Source: Chondrilla cf. caribensis
Lineage: Eukaryota; Porifera; Demospongiae; Chondrillida; Chondrillidae
Assembly (NCBI GenBank): GCA_964020155.1
Contig: OZ026570.1
Coordinates: 3,845,904-3,909,903 of the forward strand
Length of the DNA: 64,000 nucleotides
Reading direction: 5' to 3'
In this document: positions 9,660 to 22,283 of the stretch, piece after piece
Layout: every line of letters starts with the position of its first letter
How positions within the stretch are numbered: the first letter of the stretch is position 1
Position numbers and translations under genes: made by a program
Notes under the pieces: model-generated
What the model saw: the letters and a program-made list of their open reading frames with translations, nothing else
What the model was told of the DNA's origin: nothing
The model's database searches: none

Positions 9660-12600
9660 ATGGGAGACAGAAAGGTTAGCTTCTTCTCGGAACACGTTGG
9701 CCTAGGTATGTTTGACCATTTAAACTTTGCTTCTTCGTAGGGCACGCCGGATATCAGTTCGATATGTGTACGTTTCCCAAACTGAGCTACTTTAATTGTT
9801 TTGTAGCTATGAATGACTCTTACTCTGTTTCCCTTTATGTTCTGGTTACACACAGAACGGCTATTTGAATTGTCGAGTCAAATATAAGAACGGTAAAGAG
9901 AAAAATGTAAGAGTGTTCGTGTTTCTGAAGTGTTTCTTTATGAAGTCACTCGCTAGTTCTCCGACAGGGGAGGTGGTCTGTGTACTGGGTGAAGCTAAAT
10001 GGCGAAATGTTGGAGTTTTATTCGGTGAGTCGAGGACCGAGCTATCAACGACAGCTAGATCACGTGATGCTGATCACATATTTTGCTGCAGGTTGAGTGG
10101 ATGGTGAATGCCAACACTGACAACCCTCCACCTGATGACACCACTGAACCTGATCAAGTATGATAACTATGTCTTCTCCTATTAGAATAGTGATAGCTGT
10201 GTCTTCTGGGTTAGGGTTAGGGTTAGGTATTATAATGATGTTGAATTGTGTTTCTGTATGTTGCCTGCTACAGCATAAACACATAGAAAATGAGCTCTGT
10301 TTCGATATCACCAACTATCAAGTTGAGCTGCTGCCAGCTTACAAGGTGAATGCTACTCTACCCCACCCCCTTGTCACACCTCATACAGTCTCACAACTTG
10401 CAGTGTTCAATGTGCACACACACACATGTTCTTTACGTTCCAGAAAGGAAAGAAAGGAAGGAGACCTTTTGTCTTCTGCTTAACCTTGACTCATATGTGT
10501 CTGGAGTGCAGCCGTAAGTGTAATCGTGCAGGGAAGTACGAACACCAGGTGCTGCTGCAAGCACCCAACGATGTCCGTTGTCATGAATGGTAAGTGGTAT
10601 GTGTTCAAATCTGCTTTGGTTCGGCATTATGGAAATTACCATCATTGGTTGTCAGGGCCAAATCCCTCCAGCAAGTGACAATAAGGAGTGGAGTTCCCAT
10701 TCGGGGGATTGAAGTACGTGCCAGTCGTGTTATGGGGCGAAGCAAACCAAAGACCTATTCTCTTAAAGTATCTACTTCTTCAAGTAAGTGAAGAGCATTT
10801 GGTATTCTAGTAACTATTATAAGGTATTGCATTGTAGGATTAGTGTCACAGACTAGAATGTATCACATACCCATGCACTAATGCATACACACACACACAC
10901 ACACACACACACTAATACTATTATACATGTCCTTATGCCTTTAGTTTCGTCTATCGAAAGGCCTGAACAGATTAACAGGACAGAAAGAGAACTAGAGCTA
11001 TTGAGAGTGAGTTTGTTAGCCACGATCCAGTTGATCCCATTCACGGATGTCATGTTTAGTCACAATACCCTTTTCAGGACAAGCTCTCCCAATGTCGTTT
11101 GACAGAGGAACACTTGAACTACATGTACGGTGTTGTCCAGAAGTCCAAAGGTAAGGAGGAATCTTACAGTGATAAGAATATCATTACAAAGTGTGTTTTT
11201 ACACTTAGAAATTGCCCCAATTTACCACTATTACAATAAAAGCACTAAACAGTACGAGCTTGTTAACAGCCTTCGAGATCCCCTGGTTACCATGGTTACC
11301 AAAGATTACTACTTGTATCCTGGAGCCGATTGGAGTAGGCTCCCACAAGGAGAGGAGGTGTTTGTCCTCGGGCGTCACTATGGCAACATGTATTGCATAA
11401 TGACAAAGAAGCCGCATGTCTGTTGTCAGGCCAACCCGATCAAGTGGGACAGTGGATTCCTTAGTGTTGCTGCTACCTGTGGACTGAGCATGAGCTCCAC
11501 TAGTACCACCAGTATCTCCAGCAGCGACAGCGAACCTGAAGAACTCCAACCCGAGGTGTTTGCAGTGGAGATGGAACAGAGCATTGGCAGTGTTGACGTG
11601 CTGCGTAGCTACTCATGGTCGCATTCTACACCATCGGCAGGAGGGAAGAAAGGCTTCAATCCACTTGGTGCTAGGCCACCCAGTGGTGACCCTCCCACTG
11701 GTGACCCTCCCACTGGTGACCCTCCCACTGGTGACCCTCCTACTGGTGACCCTCCCACTGATGACCCCCCTACTGAAGACCCTCCCACTGATGACCCTAC
11801 CACTGGTGACCCTCCTACTGGTGACCCTCCCACTGGTGACCCTCCCACTGGTGACCCTCCCACTGGTGACCCTCCCACTGGTGACCCTTCCACTGGTGAC
11901 CCTCCCACTGGTGACCCTCCCACTGGTGACCCTACCACTGGTGACCCTCCTACTGGTGACCCTACCACTGGTGACCCTACCACTGGTGACCCTCCTACTG
12001 GTGACCCTACCACTGGTGACCCTCCTACTGGTGACCCTCCCACTGGTGACCCTCCCACTGGTGACCCTTCCACTGGTGACCCTCCCACTGGTGACCCTCC
12101 CACTGGTGATCCTCCCACTGGTGACCCTCCCACTGGTGACCCTCCCACTGGTACCCCTCCCACTGGTGACCCTCCCACTGGTGATCCTCCCACTGGTGAC
12201 CCTCCCACTGGTGACCCTCCCACTGGTGACCCTCCCACTGGTGACCCTCCCACTGGTACCCCTCCCACTGGTACCCCTCCCACTGGTACCCCTCCCACTG
12301 GTACCCCTCCCACTGGTGACCCTACCAGTGGTGTTGGTGACAAGTTCATGGAAACCGTTTTGCTGGGATTTGTGGCTGGCTCTGCTTTGGAAGCATTTGC
12401 CGATGAAGATGATCAGTGTCCATTGGAAGAAGAAAAGAGATGGTGTCTGGACGACTTCAAGACTCTGTGGCAAACAGATGATGATATTGGTATATTTTTT
12501 TCCTATAATGTGTGTGGGTGTGCATGCAGTAGTCATGGCAGTCCTTGTTTGTATTATGTACCTTTCAGGATCCGATTCTGAGTTGGTTTCTTTGGGCACA

Positions 12601-15287
12601 CCATCCTCGGCATCTACCAGTAGCCAGTCTATTGTAGCAATTCTGGAACCAGAGACCAGCCCATTTGTTCAGTGAGTTTAGTCTACGTATTTCTCCATCA
12701 ATGTGAAGTGCTACATGTGTGTGGAGTACTACGTGTGTGTGTGAAGTGCTACATGTGTGTGGAGTGCTACGTGTGTGTGGAGTGCTACGTGTGTGTGGAG
12801 TGCTACGTGTGTGTGGAGTGCTATGTGTGTGAAGTGCTACATGTGTGTGGAGTGCTACTTGTGTGAAGTACTACGTGTGTGGAGTGCTATGTGTGTGGAG
12901 TGCTACTTGTGTGAAGTACTACGTGTGTGGAGTGCTATGTGTGTGGAGTTCTATGTGTGTGGAGTGCTACTTGTGTGAAGTGCTACGTGTGTGTGGAGTG
13001 CTACGTGTGTGTGGAGTGCTACGTGTGTGTGGAGTGCTATGTGTGTGAAGTGCTACATGTGTGTGGAGTGCTACTTGTGTGAAGTACTACGTGTGTGGAG
13101 TGCTATGTGTGTGAAGTGCTACATGTGTGTGGAGTGCTACTTGTGTGAAGTACTACGTGTGTGGAGTGCTATGTGTGTGGAGTGCTATGTGTGTGGAGTT
13201 CTATGTGTGTGGAGTTCTATGTGTGTGGAGTGCTACTTGTGTGAAGTGCTACGTGTGTGTGGAGTGCTACGTGTGTGTGGAGTGCTACGTGTGTGTGGAG
13301 TGCTACGTGTGTGTGGAGTGCTACGTGTGTGTGGAGTGCTACATGTGTGTGGAGTGCTATGTGTGTGGAGTGCACATGTCTTGGAAATGATGGTAGTCCT
13401 CTTCCTCTTCAGTAAGCAGCGGCCCATGTCATCTCCATCTGGTAAGTGCCCTGTACATCTAGTTTCCCACCATATCCGACCATCACCGGTATATATTGTT
13501 CTGTGGCTTAGCATCAAACCTCTCACGTTCTTTAACAGATTCGAAAGTAAAGCCACCAAGGTATGAATGACTATCCACTATTCTCTTGGACAATTCTATA
13601 CTTGAGTCACCATTTTATGTATGTGTAGAATACCTTTCTATTCCAGCATGAGGCTGAGGAGAACAACTTCACCAAAACCACCAGTAACCAAAATGAAGTA
13701 TGTAAGACCAGTGTTCGGACTGGAGAGAGACGTGGTGATGGACCCCGGAATCCCTGGATGTGGTGATACTGAATTCAGTTTTGGTTTCAAATTAGATAGC
13801 TTTGATCCCGAAGGGAGATGTGCTCATCATGTGTTTTTAGTGAATGTACTGGAAACAGGAACTGCTTTCAAATCCGGAATGCGACAAGGAGACACTATTC
13901 TCAGTGTTGATGACATGGACGTTTCTTGTAAGTCAAAAGATGTTGTCTTGGAAGCTTTGTTCAAAGCTCGAGAAGCTGCCTTCAAAGAAGGGAGAAAGTA
14001 AGCAGATTGTGTGTGTGACACAGACATTGTGTGTGTGACACAGACATTGTGTGTGTGACACAGACACGCATGCACGCACACACTTTGTCAATAATTCTGT
14101 GTATCAATACATGTGCACATCTGTGTTGATACTGTAACATTGCACACATGACAAGTACTGCCCTCATGCCCTGCAATGGTATAGATTGAGTTTGAGGGTT
14201 GCCTGGAGAGACGGTGACAGAATCCTATCTCAGGCTAGACAGTGCAAGGAAAAACTCTGTGAGCTAAATTGGCGACAGAGGGAATTCAAAAATTTAATAG
14301 ACAAAGAAAGGAAAATTTTAAGGAAAGTGTTGAAAAGTGATCCATCACAGCACATGGTGAGATCCACAGACAACCAGCAATTTGCGGGACAGGACGTGAT
14401 TGAAGTTGGAGTTATTGATGTTGATCAAGTGAAGGCAGATTTCCTGGTGCTTCCAACCTGCTGTTCCCTGTCCATCGGTCCCAGTGAAGACCCAAACTGG
14501 AAATGTGAGTCATGAATAGCCAGCCCTAGGTCTAAGCAGTACTAGTTGAGATCTTGTGTGCTTAGTGACTTGCACTCTTCATACCAAATGCGTGTTCAGG
14601 GATTGGTGATATTCGTTTACTGGCGGGTGACGGTCTGAGAGTCGAATTAGCTCTAAATGCCCCATTGCGAAAGGGCCACAGTCTTCTCACTGGAGGACAT
14701 AATCTACCATTCAAAGGTATAATAATATTATGTTTAATTTGTTTTCATCACACGATAGTCATGTAATTTTCTGTTTAAAGGTGTACTACATATTGCAATT
14801 GAATCTTCCCACAAGCTTTTGGAGGCAGCTTGTCTGGAGGCTCTGCAGACTGTTCGGACAAAGGGGGGATTGAGCATTGTGAGTCAGCCCTGCTCCCCAG
14901 GCTGTAGGCTATTGTGTAGCTATTACCAAAAGTATTTTAAATTAGGTTTTTATGGGATTTCAATGTGAGATGTCCCGAGTACTCATGGAAGCCATATTGA
15001 AGTACACTGCATCATCATCAGAAACCAAAGTTAGTGTGCAAAACATAAGACTATAATATTATGTGTACATACACAAGTTGTGTAATCGTATGTTATAAAT
15101 TGTTCAATTAATGTAGGACATTCGCTGTGTTTTTGCTGTACAAAATGCATCAGATGTGGATGTTTATCGATCTTCCCTGGAACTAGCTCAAGAGCACATT
15201 TCACAATTACCAACACCACGTAACAGGAAATACAGTAATTTTATGGATGGCGTTGTCATGACAGCAGAGCAAGATAAAAGGGATTAA
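9660..15287 (+). CDS. Large PH- and PDZ-domain protein with translated GDPPT minisatellite and macro-like C-terminus
   Basis: About 20 exons can be chained with phases that agree at every junction, giving about 1,112 codons. Exons 1-8 (9660-9705, 9741-9802, 9856-9906, 9968-10024, 10092-10157, 10274-10345, 10444-10589, 10656-10783) code a PH domain. It shows the K-K-G-K-rich loop, the strand WSVYWVKLNGEMLEFYS and the closing helix VRCHEWAKSLQQV. Exon 11 (11209-12489) carries about 43 copies of the pentapeptide GDPPT. The reading frame reaches a TGA after codon Q at 12673-12675, but CA|GTGAGT there is a good donor. Small exons (13413-13441, 13539-13560) then join in phase to 13647-13997, which codes a PDZ domain (VFLVNVLETGTAFKSGMRQG). 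The last exons to 15287 have a basic coiled-coil segment and a weakly macro-domain-like region (TGGHNLPFKGVLHIA). Scaffold or signalling function is inferred; no exact family was recognised. Confidence 0.65.
11680..12325 (+). repeat. Translated 15-bp minisatellite (GDPPT repeats)
   Basis: About 43 copies of a 15-bp GGTGACCCTCCCACT-type unit inside exon 11 of the PH/PDZ gene. Variation is mostly third-position or gives D-to-T (GTACCC), P-to-T/S (ACC, TCC) and G-to-D/E changes, with no stop or frameshift. The open frame is therefore maintained, although 15-bp periodicity alone also preserves it. Confidence 0.95.
12700..13378. repeat. Minisatellite, 15-17 bp GTGTGTGGAGTGCTAC array in an intron
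   Basis: About 42 copies with frequent unit-length changes, filling the intron between 12671 and 13413 of the PH/PDZ gene. It contains many GT dinucleotides and would be a poor place for precise splicing except at the flanking strong sites. Confidence 0.93.
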
Positions 15288-15532
15288 GATAGTGATAGGA
15301 GTGTTGGTGGTTTGTTCAACAAAGAACTTGTAACATTTCCAGGACGTCTTTTACTGGGATAGGTTGTCTGCACAAAGAAATACAATTAACATTAAATTAG
15401 TGGGTTCACAGGTTTCAAGCAACTTGTTGTATTATTACTAGTGTACATACGTACATGTAGTACGTATGTGCATGTGTGTGATTGTATATACGTAATTATA
15501 TAGTTTATGCATGATTGTACATGCGTGTGATT

Positions 15533-18500
15533 TCACATGTAATACAATGCTGATTCAATTGAATGGTGGGAGCTCACCCTCATATTCGTTCGTGTTCTAG
15601 CATTATAGAACCCGATGGCATCCGGCCCGTCCTTGAGGAGTTCTTGCTGTAACTTGTCAAAGACTTCTCCATCACTCTCAGCATGAGCAGAGGTGCTGTT
15701 GGTCTCCACTGTGTCACCAAGGAAGGCCAACTGGTACCACTGTTCAAACTCTTGGACAAGCTTCTGACGGCTTCTATCCACAAACTGTTGACAATGAGAT
15801 ACATCCAGTTTTAGCTGATTCAAGTTCTCATACTGAGTCCTGTATTCTGACTTCCACTGTGAAATCAAGTATCAAATATGTACATACATTAAGAAAATGC
15901 ATGAAAATATACTACACATGATATACGCATGTACGTATGTATACACACATTATTATGTATGTAGGTACATGTGTACATGTGGTATGTTGTGTGGGCGACT
16001 TCAAAGGAAAAGTAGTGCACACATTCGTGATGTGTGCACACTTCTGTATCTGGTGCAGCTTCTTGAGAGGTACTTTAGCTATTACTTGTATCCCAGTTGA
16101 GGGGTAGATCAAAGGAAAACTGTGCATACATAAGCCATGTAGCACAGGTCACCAGACAGGTTTCATTGTTAGGATTAATTGAGTGAGAACAAGGCAGGAA
16201 ATAATATTAGTAAACACATTTCTATTGTATATAATTGTTGAATTGCGCTATATGCATTTTTGCAGTATAAATTGTCTATCATTCACCACATCAGGATATA
16301 CGTAAATATTACATACGTACGTACATACGTATACATATGTTTGTTTGCATGTAAAACAAAATACAGTGGAGTCTGGATAAGTCAAACCTCTGGGGACACT
16401 GAAATAAATAGTACTCATCAGATATTGAATCCTTTAAAGGAGAAATTGTTGGGAGGAGCATATCCATTTGACTTATTCAGAAATGAGTTCAGCAAACTGG
16501 ACTCACTGGTATGGACTACACTGGTATGGACTACACTGGTATGGACTACACTGGTATGGACTACACTGGTATGGACTCCACTGGTATGGACTACACTGCA
16601 TTACACATCTGTACTATACCTTCTTCAGTTCAGTGATATCATCAAAGTCTTCCTGATCCATCACTTTCACCCCATCACTAGTGCTGAGATGCCCTGCACA
16701 TCAGGATACAATTGATAGGAACACTTTTAACATAATCCACCCAGCACTTAACAAGGTGCACTCAGGAACCTCTGGATTGCTCCCTCTGCTCCAGTCTCTG
16801 CTTGGCCTGGTCAATGGCCTGTTTAGTCCTGTTCAGCTGAAGGGACAAGTCATGTGCCTCTTTACGCTTTTCACGTAGCATCTCTGAATACGTACAAGGA
16901 AAGGTAGACAAACTCAGGTGGTTATAATTATCGTTACATATCAATAGGCATATATAAGAACACATACGTACGTACCTTTATTTTCCATAAGCACTTTATT
17001 TATTTCCTTCCCTTTCTCTCTCTTAAACTGCTCAAAGGCTTCTTCCCTGGAAGGGGGCGTGTCCGGCCGAATGGAGTCACGTTTATCATCAGTAGGAAGA
17101 GGTTGATTGGTTTCCTTGACAACATCAAAGTCAGTCTCCGCTTCATCACTTCTGTACACGGCATATGTTTACTGGCAGGTTACAAACCATGCCACACCCA
17201 CACCAAAGACACACCCATGTCTCCCACTGCAATAAACCATCTTAGTATCCCTCAAGGTTCCACTACAGCCACACTCACCTTTGTTTTCCTTTTGTCTTGT
17301 TCTTCATTTTCTTAGTAGCAGCCAGAGCAGAGACACTGCTCTTGGACACACTGGGGGCCACACCCAGACTGAATCCCTGACCGTCTGTGTCTCCAACGAG
17401 GACATCTCCACCAGGCAAGTTATCAGCAGTCACTTGCTGTTCAACACAGGAGAATACACTGTGACGTATGCCATCAAGCACAAGTGCCAGTACATGAGCA
17501 AGTCATGTGGGAACAGTATGTGGATGAGCTGCTTGTGCTGGTGCCACCACAGCACACTTTCCATTGGACAGTAGAACCTCACTAATCCAACACACCAAGG
17601 ACAATATCACACCAGATTGAGGGAGATTTAAGTACGTACACTACGACACACAAATTACTGCATTTATACGTAGCTATCACTAATTGTGGTCAGATTGCAG
17701 AGGAGTCTGGAGTACAAGGTGTCTGGGCAGGTCAGCTGGTCTGAAAGCAGGTGATTACATGAACGTGCTCTCCTCACCCTGCTGGCCCTGGAGACCTTAG
17801 ACTGTTTCCTCTCTGGACCCGGACTGGTGGACATGTTGCCTTGAGATGGGACAGTGAGAGAATGTGCTCGTTCAGAGAGCTCCTCTTGCATGGCCACCAC
17901 AACCTGACGGAACTGACTGAAGGTCTCCTTAATCTGACGAACACTCAACAGCTGTATGCATACCAAGATCAAGTGATAATGTACATATGTATACATTCAT
18001 ACATACACATACATACATACATACACTGTAAGCAAACAGCATGTATACTTGCATGTAGATGATTTCACAGGTATGTGTAAGTATTCACATAAGAAAACAT
18101 AAAATGATGTCAAAGTGTCACTTCTGTCACCATGAGACCAACATATGTATGTACTTACATATTATGGTAGCTCAAGTTCAAATCTGTATGTGTGTGTATG
18201 TGTGTGTATGTGTGTGTATGTGTGTGTATGTATGTGTATGTGTGTGTGTGTGTGTGTGTGCGTGCGCGCACGCGTGTGTGTGTGTGTGTGTGAATTTCAT
18301 GCATATTGTGTAAGAGGATCCAGTACTGACCTCAATGTCTTGTATGGTCCCATCAAGGTATCTCTTGACCTCCCTCTGAATGTCTTGGATCTCATTCTCT
18401 GACAGTGGTTCATAGCCGACATTTCCTCGGTTGGCAAGAGTGTTATGCATAGCCAGCTCCTGGCGCAGGGACTTAATTTCCTGTTCATATTGCTTCAGCA

Positions 18501-20554
18501 GGAGCTGAGTGCAGACAGAGGAGAGTAGGAGTGGCACATGGAGCTATGCAGACACCCCACTATCTTTTATGCAGGCACACACTCACCAAGGGGTCCTGCA
18601 GTACATTCTGTACCGGTTCACTGGAAATACACATCATCCTGGTAGCAAACCTCAAAGTTGATGTAGTTTCCTCCAGTTGACCTGCATCTCCCCATATGTT
18701 CGCAATCAACACTGTGTTGCATCCCCCGCCAAGAGAGTCCTTCAACATGTGGGTCAACTTGCTCTGGCGATAGGGTATATGGTCCCTCTTCTTGTCAGCC
18801 AATGCAATAACGACCTGTAGGGATACACAAGTGGTTGACTGAAGGACCTTCTACTGTGGAATACTTGGACTGACTGCACCTGTTCCAAGAACGTTAATGA
18901 CTTATTAATGTACATGGCTTCCTTCTGTGTTTGACCCTCAGACTATTGTGGAACAGGAATGGATATACATACATACATAGGTACACAATCAAGAGATTGA
19001 GGTACCACTGTAACAAATACTCCACATGCATACACACACGTCACACTACTTCTCTTACACTTACATGTGTCTTTCCAAGCCTTTCAGATCCAGCTAAGTC
19101 CACCAGGTTGAGCTTGGATACTGTGTAGGCAGCACCACTCTCCACTCTAGAGCGGCTCTACAGGAGGCGGGGTCATAACAGGCTTAGTGGGAACATCAAT
19201 ACTGGGCCACTTGCACCGATCGCATATCAACACAATCACGAGAGACCACATTCACACCTACTACACTGTGTACGTATACCTACATACATACGTATATACA
19301 TACATGCATACCTCAATGTAAACAGTGAAAACACAGTGAGAACGCGAGGAGTTCTTGTTGAGGCTGTGAGTGCCAATTACTCTGTTAGTCTCCCCCTAGA
19401 AAAACATAATAAACAACACAGATACATATGTATACGTACGTGGTGGATAGTCAAGACACCACAGTGGTGGACAGTCAAGACACCACAGTGTTGGACACCA
19501 CAGTGGTATGTGAACTCACCTCAAACAGCAAGTTGAGTGCTTCTTCTTCACTGTGAACCTGACGTCCTGTCAAACCCTTTACACTAACACCACCTTTGTC
19601 ACTCTGTACACATAGCACATGAATGCAGGTAAACACAATACATGTACACAATAGCACATGAATGGTATTCGGCCATTCACGATCAACACCAGTAAGGAGG
19701 ACTCTGCACAGTGAAAACTTTACCTCAACAACAGTGAGTGGAAAGGGGGACTCCCCTGGGTCTGGGAATGTTGCCAGTAGATCACACATCACCTCATTGT
19801 ATATCTCTGCATACGATATTCTCACAGACACTGTGAAATCTGGTCTGCTCCGTATCTCTTGAAATATGTGAGAAATAGCACGTGGAATGATCCCTCGTAG
19901 TCTGTAGTTCTCCGTGTGCCCAGTCATTGTGAAGGTCTTCCCAGCTCCAGTTTGACCATATGCCATGATTGTACCACTGCAAATGTACGTGGTATCATGT
20001 ACACATCATAATAAAGCTTGTACAACTCGGAATGAATGCTAATATCAGCGATTTACAACAACTTATGGAGTAGACAGACTATCCGATATTCTTTGCTTGT
20101 GTACCTCGCTATCAATATCAAGTGTACATGACTTGTGTCCGTGAAGTGAACCTACTTGAATCCATCCAAAGCTCTTTTAACGGTGTCCTTGGCTGCACTG
20201 TCATAGACATCTTCCTGACTGGAGTTATGCAAAACACAGTCCACACCAAACGACCACTCTGGAGGAACACGAGGAATTGAATCCAAGTAAATGGAATTCA
20301 CCGGTTAGGACGAACACGTCACTACTCAAACCTGGTGGTTGGTTGTTAATGTATCTAAATTCCTCTTTACCACTGCTTCGTTGGTGCACAACAACACTCT
20401 GTCAAAGGAAGGAAATGAGAATAATATTATCTCCATACAAGTGTTCATCACAGTATCTTACTTTTCCATCCGCTGTAAATTTAATAAGATGATCGGCGAA
20501 CGCTGGAGAAGGCCTGGTGCGTACCACCACACGTATCCTGCCTCGGGTAGCCAT
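15533..20554 (-). CDS. KIF9: Kinesin-like protein KIF9 (kinesin-9 family, ciliary)
   Basis: Multi-exon gene with ATG at 20554 (MATRGRIRVVVRTRPSPAF). The motor domain shows the P-loop GQTGAGKT (about 19930-19960) followed by TGHTENYRLRGIIPRA, the YAEIYNEV segment, and switch II LVDLAGSERLGKT (about 19070-19110). It continues HIPYRQSKLTHMLKDSLGG (about 18740-18790) and LEETTSTLRFATRMM. The tail matches KIF9 specifically: an ELAMHNTLANRG-like helix, IRPDTPPSREEAFEQFKREK near 17030-17075, and the C-terminal QEFEQWYQLAF ... GPDAIGFYNAR near 15600-15760. Kinesin-9 motors act in motile cilia at the central apparatus. The last residues are uncertain: the frame reads through to a stop at 15533, but a donor after NMRG (about 15580) could splice to a further exon near 15375 that would overlap the 3' end of the convergent PH/PDZ gene. 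Confidence 0.93.
16498..16605. repeat. Short minisatellite, 15-bp ACTGGTATGGACTAC x7
   Basis: Seven nearly perfect copies in an intron of the KIF9 gene. Confidence 0.9.
18187..18292. repeat. (GT)n/(GTAT)n microsatellite with Z-DNA-prone centre
   Basis: GTGTGTAT and GT repeats with a GTGCGTGCGCGCACGCGTG core (18257-18275), an alternating purine-pyrimidine, partly palindromic stretch. It lies in a KIF9 intron, a few bases beyond an exon donor. Confidence 0.85.
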
Positions 20555-20723
20555 CTTGGGTTATCTAACCGTTGTTATGGATACAGCCTCGGAAGCACTA
20601 GTAGTCGCCCAGAGGCGGATAGAACGATGTAGCCTGTGGTCCTCGACGCTCGACACATCGCTTCTGGCGGCTGATTCTTTATTTCCAATTGAGTGTATTT
20701 CTTTCTATTCGATTCGTTGAAAG
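20555..20723. promoter_or_regulatory. Bidirectional promoter region KIF9 / CWC25
   Basis: 169 bp separate the divergent start codons of KIF9 (-) and CWC25 (+). No obvious TATA box; the left half is moderately GC-rich and the right half is T-rich. Confidence 0.5.
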
Positions 20724-22224
20724 ATGGGAGGGGGAGATCTTAATATGAAGAAGAGCTGGCATCCGCTCACGATGCAAAATCAAGAGCGAAAATGGAAAGC
20801 TGAACAGGCTAACGAAGCCGAGAAGAAGAAACTAGAAGAGCTTCGTCAACAACTGGCGGATGAACGGGCGAGAGAAGAGATGGAGACTATGGCGGTGGAT
20901 GCTGGTCTCAAGAAACGTTCAGATCGGCTTGAATGGATGTACAAAGGAACGCACAACATCAACAGGGACGAATATCTCCTGGGCAAGAGAATCGACAAAC
21001 AAGTAGATAACGTCTTACAGGCCGCAGACAGAGAAAAAGAAGCTTTATCTTCTGGTCCAGGAGCATTATTTGTACCCACTGATTCCGATGTGTCTGTGGA
21101 TCTTGTTGCCAAGATTAGAGAAGACCCATTGTTTACCATCAGGAAGAGAGAAGAAGAACGCAAGAAAGCTCTCTTGAACAATCCTGTTAAATTAAGTCAG
21201 TTGAAGAAGGCTTTGGAAATTACAACAGATAAGAAAAAGAAGAAGAAATCAAAAACTAAATCATCACCCAGACACACCCACAGAGATCGATCCAGGTCAC
21301 CACCCAGACACACCCACAGAGATCGATCCAGGTCACCACCCAGACACGCCCACAGAGATCGATCCAGGTCACCACCCAGACACACCCACAGAGATCGATC
21401 CAGGTCACCACCCAGACACACCCACAGGGATCGATCCAGGTCACCACCCAGACACACCCACAGGGATCGATCCAGGTCACCACCCAGACACGCCCACAGG
21501 GATCGATCCAGGTCACCACCCAGACACACCCACAGGGATCGATCCAGGTCACCACCCAGACACGCCCACAGAGATCCATCCAGGTCACCACCCAGACACG
21601 CCCACAGAGATCCATCCAGGTCACCACCCAGACACGCCCACAGGGATCGATCCAGGTCGCCACCCAGACACGCCCACAGGGATCGATCCAGGTCGCCACC
21701 CAGACACGCCCACAAAGATCGATCCAGGTCACCACCCAGACACGCCCACAGGGATCGATCCAGGTCACCACCCAGACACACCAATAAGAGTACCTTTTCT
21801 AGGACTAAATTGGACAAGTCGGACCTGGAGAGAAGACGTCAAGAGATGATGTCTAATGCTGTTTGGAGGGAATCAGAGAGAGAGGCCAGATTAAAACGTG
21901 CAACTGAAGAAGAGCAAATTGAAAAGAATATGTCAACCAAGAATCCTGAATTTCTACAGTGAGTTATTAGTAGTATGTATATGTACGTATGCACATGCAC
22001 CAGTATCTATCAATCTCTAACCCAAAGCAACTGCCCCACACACACACACACTGTATTACTTGTTAGTGACAATCGATTTCTTAATGCTTTTCCCGTGCAG
22101 AGAAATGCGTGTCAAGTCCTACTCTTCTCAGACAACCTGCTCTGTTGCTGACAGAATACACAGAAATAAAGCTATGATTCAGAGAACTAATGCCGCATTA
22201 GATAAGAACTTTTTTGAGAAATAA
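20724..22224 (+). CDS. CWC25: Pre-mRNA-splicing factor CWC25 homologue with expanded RS repeat
   Basis: Two exons: 20724-21958 (phase 2 out, donor CA|GTGAGT) and 22101-22224. The N-terminus is the diagnostic CWC25 block: MGGGDLNMKKSWHPLTMQN, then a charged helix, RLEWMYKGTHNINRDEYLLG, and a DPLFTIRKREEERKK segment. The middle has a lysine run and 14 copies of a 12-residue HTHRDRSRSPPR repeat. The C-terminus has the basic RRRQEMMSNAVWRESERE helix and a short conserved tail on exon 2. CWC25 joins the activated spliceosome to promote the first transesterification. The arginine-serine array is much longer and more regular than in typical orthologues. About 452 residues. Confidence 0.94.
21265..21780 (+). 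repeat. Translated 36-bp minisatellite (HRDRSRSPPRHT) in CWC25
   Basis: Fourteen copies of a 36-bp unit coding an RS-type dodecapeptide. Variation is limited to ACA/GCC (T or A), CGA/CCA (R or P), one K for R, and silent changes, so near-identical copies arose recently by unequal exchange or slippage while the frame stayed open. Confidence 0.95.
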
Positions 22225-22283
22225 TACAATTACTAAGAAATGATGGAAGTTAGTTCGAATTGTTCCACACGTTGCATGATTAA

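Noticed and set aside
11560..12675. Alternative LVTLP- and minus-strand SPVGG/RVTSG-type repeat frames over the coding minisatellite
   Set aside because: Shadows of the 15-bp unit. Only the GDPPT frame joins flanking unique exons in phase.
16366..16420. TACAGTGGAGTCTGGATAAG, resembling a Tc1/mariner or pogo MITE end
   Set aside because: No matching inverted end or second TA flank was found nearby. A similar lone sequence at 17567 was rejected for the same reason.
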